Source of the DNA: Planctomycetota bacterium
GTDB taxonomy: Bacteria > Planctomycetota > UBA1135 > UBA2386
Reading direction: 5' to 3'
DNA length: 37,693 nt
Assembly (NCBI GenBank): GCA_016793265.1
Contig: JAEUHT010000293.1
Location: forward strand, 1-37,693
The notes beneath the pieces were generated by a model that was not told where the DNA came from, did no database searches, and saw nothing but the letters and a program-made list of their open reading frames with translations. The position numbers and the translations under genes are program-made. Shown here one piece after another: positions 16,401 through 25,136 of this stretch. Position 1 is the stretch's first letter. The number at the start of each line of letters is the position of its first letter.

Positions 16401-17067
16401 GGTCGCCGAACTCGGCGACGCAGGTGGCCGCAGCGGCCAGCACGAGCGTGGCCTGACCTTCGCCAGCGGAGTCGTCGCGGAACTGCCAGACGCCATCGGC
16501 GCCAACGGCGAGCATGTCACCCGAACGGCGGCGGACGAGTTGTCGGACCGGGCGGAGCTCGGGGTGGACGGGCACGAGGCGATCGGCGTCGACCCGGAGC
16601 ATGCCTGCGGAGGTCGCCACCAGCAGTCGGTGCGAGGCGTCCTCGGCCAGGGCCTGGATCGTCGCCGTGGCATGGTCGGACACCGAGGCGAACACGCCGT
16701 CGCGGTAGCGCGAAAGGCCGCCGCGGTCCGTGCCGATCCACAAGGTGCCGTCAACGGCCTCGTGCAGGCAGGTGATGCGGATGCTGCGCAGGCCGTGCCC
16801 GGGAACTGCATCGAAGACCTGGAGGCGGTCGCCGTCGGACCGACACAGGCCGCCGGTGGTACCGATCCAGACGTGGCCATCCCGGGTCTGGACGATGGCG
16901 TTGCCGCTGTTCTGCGGCAGCCCTTCGCTGCTGCGCCAGTTGCGCGATACAAACTGGACGTGGTCCGGCGGCGACTGCAGCAGGCCCGCCTGGCACGGCG
17001 GCGACGCCGCAACCAGCACCACCCCGAGGATGCCGAGGCCATGGCGGAAGCGGATGGGCTGGTGCAT
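13444..17067 (-). CDS. Propeller-type hybrid sensor kinase with His-to-Asn change in the H box
   Basis: 1207 residues. Signal peptide to about residue 28 ([17 protein letters not shown]), then some ten or more Reg_prop blades ([55 protein letters not shown]) to about residue 640. A Y_Y_Y-type domain follows near 660-735, a membrane helix near 750-771, a coiled coil, then the kinase. The H box reads [16 protein letters not shown] where the family has GGxAHDFNN, so residue 850 is Asn (codon AAC instead of CAC). The ATPase boxes are intact: [36 protein letters not shown]-terminal receiver domain ([10 protein letters not shown]; phospho-acceptor Asp1133 in LSDVVLPG) completes it. The 99-residue extension upstream of M17067 is rejected because the signal peptide starts here. 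Its target is unknown. Confidence 0.93.
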   Translation of the reverse strand: MHQPIRFRHGLGILGVVLVAASPPCQAGLLQSPPDHVQFVSRNWRSSEGLPQNSGNAIVQTRDGHVWIGTTGGLCRSDGDRLQVFDAVPGHGLRSIRITCLHEAVDGTLWIGTDRGGLSRYRDGVFASVSDHATATIQALAEDASHRLLVATSAGMLRVDADRLVPVHPELRPVRQLVRRRSGDMLAVGADGVWQFRDDSAGEGQATLVLAAAATCVAEFGDHLLVGSLHGLGVAVEGSFRAFQPLAELAQPVLSLLATRDGALWVGTNQRPVRLEHPDVAQAATTATGGAALPSLTVPQAARALCEDRDGGVWIGHTEAGVTRLQRAEVYAHAEAAGLPPRGLTTVNVDHDGSLLVGTAGGLLRRRNGRFEPIPGCESFGACMATLVEPDGTLWLATGAGLVRRKWGEAAEPCPMPEPMSGKGIRALARAEDGLWIGGDGGLAVLQEHGTRPVPVPFAAEFADAAVRSLRAAPDGAMWIGAATGLWRLSPDRRSLTAWHSGVELPWGEVRAILPEAGVHAWIGTYGGGLVRIDDDRRVRIDRSVGLAEQSICALIAWPEYLLLITNHGLSMVRHRDLDAVVAGTSRSLACRHLRAEGRRVAECSGGLQACANVIDGHVWWCGIQALYEFAPEAIDLSPANPPVHLRDLFLGEHRWPGGDEVLLPTGLRSIVVQLGTCSFDGYHDVRYRWRLLGADGNWSEPSYDPEVRLPSLPPGDLTFEAEAIGFDGTRSPTPLRLSLHLPRRLLEHGWAQAGAVLAGAALLLLVVRFASRRSAWRALQLQQLVDERTRELQVIQRDPECRVQERTHDLQLASQRQQDEMSERQRLERQLQQLQRMESIGLLAGGIANDFNNILTVALGAAAVLEPELGTAEGREICANLRLACERGRGLTQHLLAVASRQLVRAEHLDLDALVRRLLPVLRRLLGEDVVLGYQGPGQPASVMAATTQLEQILLNLAGNARDALPRGGKVTIAVGVAAGGVVLSLVDDGVGMAPDVLERVFEPFFSTKGRSGRGLGLATVYGITKQLGGTATITSAPGRGTTVTIALPAAAGDAAHGPAAAPAAAAKAASTPPEATAGTTLLLIEDEAEVRRALTRLLQHLGCRVIAAADGAEAVAALRTHLDTIDAVLSDVVLPGLRGAELVVALRQLRADLPILFATGYLDGRLIHRDLTAMGLDILEKPIEPDRLAQALQRLLPSRRFPVKA

Positions 17068-17076
17068 GCGCGCGGC

Positions 17077-17082
17077 AGGGTA
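17077..17082 (-). promoter_or_regulatory. Putative -10 hexamer TACCCT, 9 nt before ATG
   Basis: On the minus strand TACCCT precedes the sensor kinase ATG by nine bases; no -35 is evident. It fits the recurrent short-leader pattern in this window. Confidence 0.25.
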
Positions 17083-17144
17083 CGACGGCGCCGGCGTGGT
17101 CTCGCGCAGAATTCCCCGGGCGGTCATCGCCGATGGCGTCGCTG

Positions 17145-17166
17145 CCCGGCCGGCGGCTCGGCCGGG
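17145..17166. other. Inverted repeat in the kinase-rpmE divergent region
   Basis: CCCGGCCG-6-CGGCCGGG forms an 8-bp GC stem between the two divergent genes, just upstream of the rpmE promoter. It could be an operator or a structural element; no factor can be named. Confidence 0.35.
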
Positions 17167-17182
17167 GGCTGCCAGAGCACCA

Positions 17183-17210
17183 TTGACGCAGCGCATCCGG
17201 TCCCTAGAGT
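17183..17210 (+). promoter_or_regulatory. Sigma-70-like promoter of rpmE (TTGACG-N16-TAGAGT)
   Basis: TTGACG at 17183-17188 matches five of six -35 bases and TAGAGT at 17205-17210 four of six -10 bases, with a 16-base spacer. The start of transcription would be near 17217, leaving a leader of about 44 bases before rpmE. Confidence 0.65.
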
Positions 17211-17260
17211 GTTCGCCCCTCGGAGATCGCGCTGACCCTGGCGCGGCCGAGTGCTCCGCC

Positions 17261-17476
17261 ATGAAAGCCGACATCCACCCGAAGTACCACGACTGCCAGG
17301 TCTCCTGCGCCTGCGGCAACAAGTTCGTGACCCGCTCGGTCAAGACCGAGATCCGCACCGACATCTGCGCCGCCTGCCACCCGTACTACACCGGCGCGCA
17401 GAAGTTCGTCGACACCGCGGGCCGCGTCGACAAGTTCCTCAAGCGCTACGGCAAGAAGGACGCCGCCAAGGCCTAG
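17261..17476 (+). CDS. rpmE: 50S ribosomal protein L31 (zinc-type)
   Basis: 71 residues. [26 protein letters not shown]...[26 protein letters not shown] matches L31 throughout. Cys16, Cys18 and the CxxC at about 36/39 form the zinc site, so this is the zinc-containing (C+) paralogue. L31 bridges the large and small subunits and is exchanged for a zinc-free form in some bacteria under zinc limitation; no second copy is in the window. No Shine-Dalgarno is evident. It heads the rpmE-prfA-prmC cluster behind a recognisable promoter. Confidence 0.97.
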   Translation: MKADIHPKYHDCQVSCACGNKFVTRSVKTEIRTDICAACHPYYTGAQKFVDTAGRVDKFLKRYGKKDAAKA

Positions 17477-17562
17477 GGGGACGGTCCGCTGCCGCTGCGG
17501 TCGTCGTCGCGCGCCGGGTCGCCACCGCACGCAGTGGGGGCTGAGCCGCCGCAGGTGCAGGC

Positions 17563-18642
17563 ATGACCGGCATGCACCCCAAGGTCCGGCAGAAGCTCGA
17601 TGGGCTCGTCGCCCGCGTCGCGCAGCTGATGGCCCAGTCGGCCGACCCGGCGCTGCTGGAGCGACCCGACCGCCTCGCCGCGCTGCAGCGGGAACTCGGC
17701 ACCTCGGCGCCGATCGCGAGCCGCTACGAGGCGCTGCGGCGGATCGAGCAGCAGCTCGAGGAGCATCGTTCGCTGCTCGACGGCGGTGACGCCGACCTCG
17801 CCGAGCTCGCGCGCGCCGAGCTGCCTGAGCTCGAAGCGCGCGCCCGCAGCGAGCACGAGGTGCTCGTCGACATGCTGCTCGCCGACCAGGGCGACGACCG
17901 CCGCGACTGCATCGTCGAGATCCGCGCCGGCACTGGCGGCGAGGAAGCGGCGCTGTTCGCGCGCGACCTCTGCACGATCTACCAGCGTTACGCCACGCGC
18001 ATGGGCTGGACCTTCGAGCCGATGCACGCGACGCCGACCGAGCAGGGCGGCTTCAAGGAGATCGTCTTCGCGCTGCGCGGCAAGAGCGTGTTCCACGCCA
18101 TGCAGTTCGAGTCCGGCGGCCATCGGGTGCAGCGCGTGCCCGAGACCGAGGCCAAAGGGCGGGTGCACACCTCGGCGGCGACCGTGGCGGTGTTGCCCGA
18201 GGTCGAGGAGGTCGAGGTGCACCTCGACGACAAGGACCTCAAGGTGGACACCTTCCGTTCCAGCGGCGCCGGCGGCCAACACGTCAACAAGACCGAATCG
18301 GCCGTGCGCATCACGCACCTGCCGACCGGCACCGTGGTCGCGTGCCAGGAGGAGCGCAGCCAGCTCAAGAACCGCCAGCGGGCCATGGCCCTGCTCCGCT
18401 CGCGCATCTACGACGCGCAGAAGCGCGCCGTCGACGCCGCCCGCGCGGCCGAACGCAAGGAGCAGGTCGGCAGCGGCGACCGCAGCGACCGGATCCGCAC
18501 CTACAACTACCCGCAGGACCGCCTCACCGACCACCGGCTCAACCGCAACTTCGCGCTGTCGCAGATCAGCGAGGGCAAGCTCGAACCGGTGGTGGAAGCG
18601 CTGTTGTTCGATCTGCGCGAGCGGCGCATCGCCGAACTGTGA
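17563..18642 (+). CDS. prfA: Peptide chain release factor 1
   Basis: 359 residues, the normal length. The GGQ motif ([19 protein letters not shown], residues 237-239) enters the peptidyl-transferase centre. The codon-reading tripeptide is PET at residues 193-195 ([17 protein letters not shown]), the PxT class of RF1 rather than the SPF of RF2, so it reads UAA and UAG. It lies 86 bases after rpmE. Its methyltransferase PrmC is encoded two genes downstream, and the glutamine of GGQ is the expected target. A GC palindrome follows the stop codon. Confidence 0.97.
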   Translation: MTGMHPKVRQKLDGLVARVAQLMAQSADPALLERPDRLAALQRELGTSAPIASRYEALRRIEQQLEEHRSLLDGGDADLAELARAELPELEARARSEHEVLVDMLLADQGDDRRDCIVEIRAGTGGEEAALFARDLCTIYQRYATRMGWTFEPMHATPTEQGGFKEIVFALRGKSVFHAMQFESGGHRVQRVPETEAKGRVHTSAATVAVLPEVEEVEVHLDDKDLKVDTFRSSGAGGQHVNKTESAVRITHLPTGTVVACQEERSQLKNRQRAMALLRSRIYDAQKRAVDAARAAERKEQVGSGDRSDRIRTYNYPQDRLTDHRLNRNFALSQISEGKLEPVVEALLFDLRERRIAEL

Positions 18643-18649
18643 ACGGCGC

Positions 18650-18665
18650 CAGCCGGGCCCGGCTG
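18650..18665. other. 16-bp perfect palindrome after prfA
   Basis: CAGCCGGGCCCGGCTG lies 8 bases after the prfA stop. It can form a stable hairpin, but without a T-run it is not a classical intrinsic terminator. The rest of the 189-base gap to the next gene shows nothing else I recognise. Confidence 0.45.
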
Positions 18666-18831
18666 CGGGTGGAATCCGGGTGAACCGGCAGCGGCCGCCT
18701 TGCGTGTTGGCCGCATCGTCTTCGCCGCACCACCCACACCGGCAACTCCGATTCTTACGTGACTGCCGCCGACCGGCGCGCCACGATTCCCCGCCCTCTC
18801 GAACCACAGACGAAACCTGGAGCACGACCCC

Positions 18832-19530
18832 ATGACCGACCCCGGCACCGCTGCTGACCTCGCGTCCCTCGAACCCCTCGAGCCGCTCGACGGTGGCGCC
18901 CCGATGGGCGGCCAACCGAGCGAGGACCCGCTGCAGCACATGCGCGCGGGCTTGCCGGCGCCGGCCTTCAACCTGTACTGCCGCGACAAGAGCTTCTACA
19001 AGTTCCTGTTCGCCGGCGTGCTGATGTTCGTCGGCTGCATGATGCCGTTCAGCGCCGAGCTCGCGCGCGCCGGCTACCAGAGCATCGCCGGTGGCTTCTA
19101 CCTGGTGATCGCCATCGCCATGATCTGGTCGTGGTGGGGTTCGATCGCGAACAACCGCCCGAGCGGTCTCAAGTGGCTGATGTTCGCCGCGCTGCCGCTG
19201 ATCGCCGTGTTGTGGAACCTGGTCACCTTCGACGCCGCCGCCGCCCACACGCAGGCGCTGGCGATGGGCTGGCTGCCGACGGGCATCACCCACTCCGACA
19301 GCTTCGGGGCGATGTTCAAGGACGTGTTCTCGGCGCTGGCGAAGAGCCAGGAAGCGGCCGACCGCGCCTCGGGCTTCTGGCGCTTGTTCGGGCCCGGCCA
19401 GTTGTTCGTCGGTCTCGGCGCGCTGCTGGCGGAGCTCGGCTTCATCGGCGGCATCGTCGGTGGCGCCAAGAAGAACAAGAGCGACATGAAGGCCAAGATG
19501 ATGGCCGCCGCCGAGCGCAAGCGCCGGTGA
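18832..19530 (+). CDS. Unknown membrane protein between prfA and prmC
   Basis: 232 residues. GGAG stands 11 bases before the ATG. The first 60 residues are acidic and proline/glycine-rich ([15 protein letters not shown]) and soluble. Four hydrophobic segments follow: [49 protein letters not shown] and a late [23 protein letters not shown]. The C-terminus is strongly basic ([20 protein letters not shown]) and presumably cytoplasmic. A loop of about 75 residues lies between the third and fourth segments. I recognise no family. It sits between release factor 1 and the enzyme that methylates it, 10 bases before prmC, so it is very likely co-transcribed with prmC; whether this means a role at the ribosome or membrane is unknown. 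Confidence 0.8.
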   Translation: MTDPGTAADLASLEPLEPLDGGAPMGGQPSEDPLQHMRAGLPAPAFNLYCRDKSFYKFLFAGVLMFVGCMMPFSAELARAGYQSIAGGFYLVIAIAMIWSWWGSIANNRPSGLKWLMFAALPLIAVLWNLVTFDAAAAHTQALAMGWLPTGITHSDSFGAMFKDVFSALAKSQEAADRASGFWRLFGPGQLFVGLGALLAELGFIGGIVGGAKKNKSDMKAKMMAAAERKRR

Positions 19531-19540
19531 ACGGGCCGGC

Positions 19541-20428
19541 GTGAGCGACGACGACCCGAGGCCGCCGGACGCCGCGACGCACACGGTGCTGAGCGTGCTG
19601 CGCGGCGCCGAGGCCTGGCTCACCAAGCGCGGCATCGACGCCCCGCGCCGCTCGGCCGAGCTGCTGCTCGGCAAGGTGCTCGGCCTGACGCGGCTCGCGC
19701 TCTACCTGGCCCACGATCGGCCGCTCACCGGCGACGAACGCACGGCGATGCGCAGCCTGTTGGCGCGCCGCGGCGACGGCGAACCGGTCGCGCATCTGCT
19801 CGGCTCGTGGAGCTTCCGCGGCCTCGAGCTCGAGGTGTCGCCGGCCGTGCTGATCCCGCGTCCCGAGACCGAGGAGCTGGTCGACGAGGTGCTGCCGCTC
19901 CTGCCGGCCGCGCCGCGGGTGCTCGACCTCGGCACCGGCAGCGGCGCCATCACGATCGCGTTGGCGGTGGCATGTCCCGCGGCGCGCTTCGTCGCCATCG
20001 ACATCAGCCAGAACGCGCTCGCCATCGCCGCCCGCAACGCCGCGCGGCACGGCGTCGCCGATCGCGTCGAGTTCCGCTGTGGTTCGTGGTGGCAGGCGGT
20101 GCCGGCCGAAGCCACGTTCACGACGGTGGTGAGCAACCCGCCCTACATCGACCCCGCGGCCAGCGAGCCGCTCGCCGCCGACGTGCGCGCGCACGAACCG
20201 CCGCTGGCGCTGTTCACGGCGCGCGGCGACGTGTTGTCGTGTTACCGCCCGATCCTCGCCGGCCTCGAGCGGCAACTCGAACCCGGCGGCTGGTTCGTCG
20301 CCGAGACCGGGGTCGGCGCCGCGGCGCCGGCGCTCGCGTGGCTGCAGTCGTTGCCGTTCCTCACCGCCGCGGCGCTGCGCCGCGACCTCGCCGGCAGCGA
20401 TCGTTTCCTGCTGGCGCAGCGCGTCTGA
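19541..20428 (+). CDS. prmC: Release factor glutamine methyltransferase PrmC
   Basis: 295 residues with a GTG start. The N-terminal helical domain contains GIDAPRRSAELLLGKVLGL and the linker PVAHLLGSWSFRGLELEVSPAVLIPRPETEELVD. The SAM-binding motif VLDLGTGSGAITIALA and the glutamine-binding NPPYID (residues 199-204) are diagnostic. It uses SAM to methylate the GGQ glutamine of RF1 and RF2, raising termination efficiency. It belongs to the rpmE-prfA cluster. The 130 bases after it contain nothing I recognise; the next gene is convergent. Confidence 0.96.
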   Translation: MSDDDPRPPDAATHTVLSVLRGAEAWLTKRGIDAPRRSAELLLGKVLGLTRLALYLAHDRPLTGDERTAMRSLLARRGDGEPVAHLLGSWSFRGLELEVSPAVLIPRPETEELVDEVLPLLPAAPRVLDLGTGSGAITIALAVACPAARFVAIDISQNALAIAARNAARHGVADRVEFRCGSWWQAVPAEATFTTVVSNPPYIDPAASEPLAADVRAHEPPLALFTARGDVLSCYRPILAGLERQLEPGGWFVAETGVGAAAPALAWLQSLPFLTAAALRRDLAGSDRFLLAQRV

Positions 20429-20558
20429 GCCAAGCCGCACTCGATGCGATGGCCGTCGACGGGCACGCCGCCGCGCGCCAGGGCGTCGGCGTCGTGCGGT
20501 CGCCGCAGCGTGGCGGCCACCAGCGGCTGGGTCGGGCCACCCGCGGGCGGCCAACGGC

Positions 20559-20909
20559 TCAGACCTTCTTGCCCTTGCTGACGTAGTTGCCGAGCGCGAC
20601 GCGCGTCGCCGGGGTGATCTCGGTGAAGTAGACCGCCAGGTCCCATTTGCCCTTCTCGCGGTTGCAGGGTTCGCAACGCACGACGGCACCCTTGACGTGG
20701 TGCACGGTGCTCTGGCCGGGCAGCGAGAAGTCGAGCCCGACCAGCGTCATCTCGGCGATCTTGGTCGGCGACGAGCAGGCGAGGCCGATCTCGGAGATGT
20801 CGCGCAGCAGCGCCGGCTCGGCGCCAGGCGAGTTGCTCAGTCGAACGGGAAAGCTGGCGGCGGCGCGCGCGGCGCGGCGCCGTTCCGATTGAGGCGTCGA
20901 GTGGCTCAC
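20559..20909 (-). CDS. Single-domain PilZ protein (candidate c-di-GMP receptor)
   Basis: 116 residues from GTG 20909. The N-terminus has the RxxxR-type arginine motif (SERRRAARAAASFPVRL) followed by DISEIGLACSS, the DxSxxG of PilZ domains, with the correct separation and strand pattern (VGLDFSLPGQ, VKGAVVRCE, WDLAVYFTEIT). Proteins of this size bind cyclic di-GMP and act on partner proteins. The start at 20909 is preferred over GTG 20978 because it leaves a compact domain and is preceded by TACCGT six bases upstream; the choice is uncertain. No diguanylate cyclase or pilus gene is nearby to indicate the target. Confidence 0.82.
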   Translation of the reverse strand: MSHSTPQSERRRAARAAASFPVRLSNSPGAEPALLRDISEIGLACSSPTKIAEMTLVGLDFSLPGQSTVHHVKGAVVRCEPCNREKGKWDLAVYFTEITPATRVALGNYVSKGKKV

Positions 20910-20915
20910 GCGGCC

Positions 20916-20921
20916 ACGGTA
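20916..20921 (-). promoter_or_regulatory. Putative -10 hexamer TACCGT, 6 nt before GTG
   Basis: On the minus strand TACCGT lies exactly six bases before the GTG start of the PilZ gene, the leaderless geometry. No -35 is visible. Confidence 0.3.
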
Positions 20922-20982
20922 GCCAGCGCGTGGTGCCGGCGCCAGGGCAGCACTTCGCTGAGGAAAACGCGACAGCACAGCC

Positions 20983-20988
20983 TAGGAT
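20983..20988 (+). promoter_or_regulatory. Putative -10 hexamer TAGGAT upstream of ssb
   Basis: TAGGAT would start transcription near 20995, giving a leader of about 75 bases before ssb. The -35 is not clear. Confidence 0.35.
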
Positions 20989-21069
20989 GCGCCGCCGCCG
21001 GGGCGCGGCCCCTTCGTTCGCCCCCGACCCACACGAATCCCCACCCAACACGCGAAGCAAAGACACGCC

Positions 21070-21546
21070 ATGGCCAACTTCAACAAAGTCATCCTGATGG
21101 GCAACCTGACGCGCGACGTCGAACTGCGGCACACGCAGGGTGGCCAGGCCCTCGGCAAGTTCGGCATGGCCATCAACCGCAAGTACACCGTCAACGGCGA
21201 GTCGAAGGAGCAGACCTGCTTCGTCGACCTGACGGCCTGGGGCAAGGCGGCGGAGCTGCTGAGCCAGTATGTGCGCAAGGGCAGCCCGCTGTTCGTCGAG
21301 GGTCGCCTTGAGTACTCGACGTGGGAGAGTCAGGAAGGCGGCAAGCGCTCCAAGCTCGAGGTCGTCGTCGAGAACTTCCAGTTCATGGGCTCGGGCCGCG
21401 GCCAGAGCGGCGGTGAAGAGGGTGGTGGTGGTGGTGAACGCCGCGGCGGCGGCGGCGGTAGTGGGGCGCGGCGCGCGGCCCCGGGCCAAGAGGCCGGCGG
21501 TGGTGCTGGCGGCGGTGACGTCGACTACGGCGACATCCCGTTCTGA
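21070..21546 (+). CDS. ssb: Single-stranded DNA-binding protein
   Basis: 158 residues. The OB fold covers residues 1-112 (MANFNKVILMGNLTRDVELRHTQGGQALGKFGMAINRKY..., FVDLTAWGKAAELLSQYVRKGSPLFVEGRLEY). A Gly-rich flexible linker of about 40 residues with several Arg follows, and the acidic tip DVDYGDIPF ends the protein. The tip recruits replication and repair partners such as the clamp loader, RecO and PriA in known bacteria. It forms tetramers that coat single-stranded DNA. It is monocistronic, followed immediately by a perfect palindrome. Confidence 0.97.
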   Translation: MANFNKVILMGNLTRDVELRHTQGGQALGKFGMAINRKYTVNGESKEQTCFVDLTAWGKAAELLSQYVRKGSPLFVEGRLEYSTWESQEGGKRSKLEVVVENFQFMGSGRGQSGGEEGGGGGERRGGGGGSGARRAAPGQEAGGGAGGGDVDYGDIPF

Positions 21547-21573
21547 ACCGGCTCGCCCGCGGGCGAGCCGGTT
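21546..21573 (+). terminator. 28-bp perfect palindrome overlapping the ssb stop
   Basis: The palindrome begins at the last base of the ssb stop codon and reads identically on both strands over 28 bases, centred on CCCGCGGG. It can fold to a long GC hairpin and is a likely terminator or 3' stabiliser for ssb, although no T-run follows. Confidence 0.5.
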
Positions 21574-21899
21574 CGCGTTGCCGGGACGCCGCAACGCGGG
21601 ACCTACCAACCTCGGGAGCGACGCTGCCAGCCCCGCTGCGTCGTCCGCAGACCGTCTCGCCCGCGGGCGAGCCCGAGACTCGTCCTGCGGCATCGATGCC
21701 ATGGTGGCCAGCCGCGCGGGCGGCGTCGTTCGACGGTGAGGCGCAAGAAGGGGGCGGCAAGAACTGGGGTAGAATGGGGTTTTGTGGCAGCAACGCGAGC
21801 CTTCCGGTCGGGGCGCTTGCGTAGAGCCCTCGTCTCGCTAGCGTCTCCGCGCCCAAAACCTCGCTGCGCCTTTTCACCACGAAGGCGGCTGTCCTCACC
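21574..21899. other. 326-bp intergenic region between ssb and the sugar dehydrogenase
   Basis: No gene is supported here. It holds a second copy of the palindrome core CTCGCCCGCGGGCGAG at 21656-21671, 104 bases after the first copy (21552-21567). Further on, TAGAAT at 21770-21775 could be a -10 for the dehydrogenase, which would give a leader of roughly 120 bases. The -35 and any ribosome binding site are not evident. Confidence 0.5.
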
Positions 21900-23351
21900 A
21901 TGCGTCTGCACCCTGTCCTCGTCCGTACGGCCCTCGTTGCAGCCTCGTCGCTGGGCGGCCTGTCGGCGCAGAACCCACCGGCTGGCTTCACCTACCAGAC
22001 CCTCGTCGATGGCCCGATCGTGAGCGGCACCGCGATGGCGTTCCTGCCGACCGGTGAGCTGCTGATCACCGAGCGTGAGACGGGGCGTATCCGCGTCTAT
22101 CGCGATGGAGCCCTGGTCAGTGCGCCGTGGGCGACCGTGCCGGTCACCGGTGGCGGTTCCTACGCGGAGCAGGGCCTGCTCGGCATCGCCGCCGACCCGG
22201 ACTTCCTGAACAACCGCTTCGTCTACGTCTACTACACGGCGACGTCGGGCACCGAGTGCCGCATCGCGCGGCTGCAAGAAGCGGGGGGCATCGGCACGAA
22301 CTTCACCGTGCTGACGGCGCCGGGTGCGCTGCCTTCGCAGCTCTACCACAACGGCGGCACGATGGTGTTCGGCCAGGATGGCTGCCTCTACGTGGCGACC
22401 GGCGACGGCCTCAGCGGCGGCAACGCCGTCGACATGTCGAACTGGCTCGGCAAGGTGCTGCGCTTCTCGGTGCCGAGCCCGACGGCGGCGCCGAGCCTCG
22501 GCATCCCGCAGGACAACCCGTTCCCGGGCAGCGCGATCTTCTCGTTCGGCCACCGCAACCAGTTCGGGCTCGCGGTGCACCCGGTCAGCGGCGTGCTCTA
22601 CCAGACCGAGAACGGTGGCGCGCTGCGCGACGAGATCAACCGCATCGTGGCGGGCGGCAACTACGGCTGGCCGACCTTCGAAGGCTACGAGACCACGCCG
22701 AACCCGAACTTCGTCGACCCGCTGGCCTGGTACCAGCCGACGACGGCGCCGACCGGCATGGGCTTCTACACCGGGGACCACTACCCGGCCGCCTACCGCA
22801 ATGCGTGGTTCTTCATGGACTACAACCAGGGCCGCCTGCATCAGGTCAACCTGGACGCGGCGGGCACGTCGGTGTTGTCGCAGTCGATCTTCGACTCGCA
22901 CCCGGGCGCTGGTTATGCGGTGACGACCGGGCCGGACGGCAACCTCTACGTGCTCGTCAACGACATCGGTGGCTTCGGCGCCGACGAACTCGGCCGCTAC
23001 GTGCACGCCAACGAAGCGGCGACCTCGGTGCAGTTGTCGATGGTCAGCAACAAGGCGCTCGGCGGCAGCGTGACCACCTGTGTGCACGCGCCGAACGGCA
23101 GCCTGACCGCGCGCTGGTTGTCGCTGACGCGCCTGCAGACGCCGTTGCCGACCGTGTTCGGCAATTTGTGGGTGCCGGCGGACGCGATGATGCCCTACAC
23201 GCTGGTGACCGCCGACGCGCGCTCCTACCTCGCCGTGTCGCTGCCGAACGTGCCGAGCTTCCTCGGCAGCGACCTGCACATGCAGGCGCTCGTGTTCCAG
23301 CCGACCGGGGCGTTCGGCTTGACCGGCGCGTCGACGCTGACGCTGCGGTAG
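21900..23351 (+). CDS. Secreted PQQ-type sugar dehydrogenase (glucose/sorbosone dehydrogenase family)
   Basis: 483 residues with signal peptide MRLHPVLVRTALVAASSLGGLSAQ. Residues 30-370 form the GSDH propeller: MAFLPTGELLITERETGRIRV, QGLLGIAADPDF, YHNGGTMVFGQDGCLYVATGDG, NWLGKVLRFSV, FSFGHRNQFGLAVHP and GGNYGWPTFEG follow soluble quinoprotein glucose dehydrogenase. The GHRN motif usually continues PQG; here it is QFG. The C-terminal 110 residues (LSMVSNKALGGSVTTC... to ASTLTLR) form a separate beta-rich domain. It would oxidise an aldose in the periplasm with PQQ and calcium; no PQQ biosynthesis genes are in the window. The physiological sugar is unknown. Confidence 0.87.
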   Translation: MRLHPVLVRTALVAASSLGGLSAQNPPAGFTYQTLVDGPIVSGTAMAFLPTGELLITERETGRIRVYRDGALVSAPWATVPVTGGGSYAEQGLLGIAADPDFLNNRFVYVYYTATSGTECRIARLQEAGGIGTNFTVLTAPGALPSQLYHNGGTMVFGQDGCLYVATGDGLSGGNAVDMSNWLGKVLRFSVPSPTAAPSLGIPQDNPFPGSAIFSFGHRNQFGLAVHPVSGVLYQTENGGALRDEINRIVAGGNYGWPTFEGYETTPNPNFVDPLAWYQPTTAPTGMGFYTGDHYPAAYRNAWFFMDYNQGRLHQVNLDAAGTSVLSQSIFDSHPGAGYAVTTGPDGNLYVLVNDIGGFGADELGRYVHANEAATSVQLSMVSNKALGGSVTTCVHAPNGSLTARWLSLTRLQTPLPTVFGNLWVPADAMMPYTLVTADARSYLAVSLPNVPSFLGSDLHMQALVFQPTGAFGLTGASTLTLR

Positions 23352-23370
23352 CGCGCGGGCGGCAGCGGCC

Positions 23371-25113
23371 TCAGCCCTTCTTGCCGGCAGGCTTGCCGGT
23401 CGGGCCGGTGCCCTTCGGCGCGCCGCCCTTCTGCTGCGCCTTCTGCCACGAGTCCTTCAGCGAGACCGTGCGCAAGAACCTCGGCGCGCCCTGGCCATCG
23501 GCCGCGTCGCGGCAGAAGTAGCCGAGGCGCTCGAACTGGAAGCGGTCCCCGGCGGTTGCAGCGCCGAGGCTCGGCTCCAGCTTGCCGCGCACGACGCGCC
23601 GGCTGTTCGGGTTCAACAGCTTCAGGAAGTCGCCGCCGTCGGCGCCGGCCGGGTCGGCTGCCGTGAACAGGTGCTCGAGCAGGTGCACCTCGGCGTCGAT
23701 TGCGTGCACCTTCGATACCCAGTGGATCGTCGCCTTGACCTTGCGGCCGTCCGGCGCGTTGCCGCCCTTGGTCGCCGGATCGTAGCTGCAGCGCACGGCG
23801 ACGAGGTTGCCGGCAGCGTCCTTGTCGACGCCGGTGCAGGTGACGAAGTAGCCGTAGCGCAACCGCACCTCGCGGCCCGGCGCCAGCCGAAAGAAGTCCT
23901 TCGGCGGCGCCTCCATGAAGTCGTCGCGCTCGATGAGCAGTTCCCCCGAGAACGGCACCTGCCGGGCCCCGGCGGTGGGGTCTTCGGGGTTGTTCTGGGC
24001 TTCGACCATCTCGACGATGGGCTGGCCGTCGGCGCCGCGCGGCCAGTTGTCGATGACGAGTTGGATCGGGTCGAGCACCGCCATGCGCCGCGCGGCGTGT
24101 TTGTTGAGCCAGTCGCGCACGAAGTACTCGAACAGGCCGATCTCGTGCGTGCTGTTGAACTTCGCCACGCCGACGTGCTTGCAGAACGCGACCAGCGCCT
24201 GCGGCGGCACACCTCGCCGCCGCAGGCCGCGCAGCGTCGGCAGCCGCGGGTCGTCCCAGCCGTCGACGTGGCCACCTTCGACCAGCAGCAGCAGCTTCCG
24301 CTTGCTGGTCAGCATGTACTCGACGTTGAGCCGCGCGAACTCGATCTGCTGCGGCCGGTAGATGCCGATGTTGTCGCAGAACCAGTCGTAGAGCGGCCGG
24401 TGGTGCTCGAACTCGAGCGTGCACAACGAATGCGTGATGCCCTCGATCGAGTCGCACTGGCCGTGCGCCCAGTCGTACATCGGGTAGATGCACCAGGCAT
24501 CGCCGGTGCGCTGGTGGTGCAGGTGCCGGATGCGGTACATGACCGGATCGCGCATGTTGAGGTTGGGGTGCGCCATGTCGATCTTGGCGCGCAGCACCTT
24601 CTCCCCGTCGGCGAACTCACCCGCCTTCATGCGGCGCAAGAGGTCGAGGTTCGCGGGGCTCGGGCGATCGCGGCACGGGCTCGGGGTGCCGGGTTGCGTC
24701 AGCGTGCCGCGCGTCGCCGCGATCTGCTCGGCGGTCTGGTCGTCGACGTAGGCGAGGCCCTTCTGCACCAGCACCTCGGCCCAGGCGTAGATCTGCTCGA
24801 AGTAGTCGGCGGCGTAGTAGATCGCGTCCCACTCGAAGCCGAGCCAGCGCACGTCCGCCTTGATCGCGTCGACGTACTCCTGGTCCTCGGCGGCCGGGTT
24901 GGTGTCGTCCAGGCGCAGGTTGCAGCGGCCGCCGAACTCCTTGGCGACCGAGAACGACAGCGTGATGGCCTTGGCATGGCCGATGTGCAGGTAGCCGTTC
25001 GGCTCCGGCGGGAAGCGCGTGACCACCTGCTGCACGCGGCCGGCCTCCAGGTCCGCACGGATGCGGTCGCGGATGAAGTCGGAAGCGGGAGCTTGTGGGT
25101 TGGGGTCGGTCAT
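23371..25113 (-). CDS. glnS: Glutaminyl-tRNA synthetase
   Basis: 580 residues. FPPEPNGYLHIGHAKAI carries the class I HIGH motif (43-46). DDTNPAAEDQEYVDAIKADVRWLGF, GVPPQALVAFCKHVGV and the anticodon-binding beta barrels follow. The KMSKS-type loop is MLTSKRKLL, where E. coli GlnRS has VMSKRKL. It attaches glutamine to tRNA-Gln directly, so this organism need not rely on GatCAB for Gln-tRNA. The C-terminus ends in a basic, Gly/Pro/Lys-rich tail (KAQQKGGAPKGTG...AGKKG). ATG 25113 is chosen because MTDPNPQAPASDFIRDRI matches family N-termini; the long in-frame extension upstream has no such match. It is divergent from the iron-sulfur protein. Confidence 0.97.
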   Translation of the reverse strand: MTDPNPQAPASDFIRDRIRADLEAGRVQQVVTRFPPEPNGYLHIGHAKAITLSFSVAKEFGGRCNLRLDDTNPAAEDQEYVDAIKADVRWLGFEWDAIYYAADYFEQIYAWAEVLVQKGLAYVDDQTAEQIAATRGTLTQPGTPSPCRDRPSPANLDLLRRMKAGEFADGEKVLRAKIDMAHPNLNMRDPVMYRIRHLHHQRTGDAWCIYPMYDWAHGQCDSIEGITHSLCTLEFEHHRPLYDWFCDNIGIYRPQQIEFARLNVEYMLTSKRKLLLLVEGGHVDGWDDPRLPTLRGLRRRGVPPQALVAFCKHVGVAKFNSTHEIGLFEYFVRDWLNKHAARRMAVLDPIQLVIDNWPRGADGQPIVEMVEAQNNPEDPTAGARQVPFSGELLIERDDFMEAPPKDFFRLAPGREVRLRYGYFVTCTGVDKDAAGNLVAVRCSYDPATKGGNAPDGRKVKATIHWVSKVHAIDAEVHLLEHLFTAADPAGADGGDFLKLLNPNSRRVVRGKLEPSLGAATAGDRFQFERLGYFCRDAADGQGAPRFLRTVSLKDSWQKAQQKGGAPKGTGPTGKPAGKKG

Positions 25114-25136
25114 CGTCGCGGGAGGGGAAACGGCAG

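Noticed and set aside
14341..17235. 964-residue open frame antisense to the sensor kinase
   Set aside because: Its product is Arg/His/Gln/Ala-rich with no domain, and it mirrors a gene with clear kinase and propeller motifs; long antisense frames are expected at this GC content.
17068..17364. 99-residue N-terminal extension of the sensor kinase
   Set aside because: It would overlap rpmE and its promoter, and the signal peptide begins at 17067.
21546..21573. Classical intrinsic terminator after ssb
   Set aside because: The stem is perfect but no T-run follows, so it is listed as a terminator only with moderate confidence and not as a rho-independent terminator of standard form.
21603..23279. 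558-residue minus-strand frame over the sugar dehydrogenase
   Set aside because: Antisense shadow; composition is Arg/His/Val-rich and the plus-strand gene has signal peptide and GSDH motifs.
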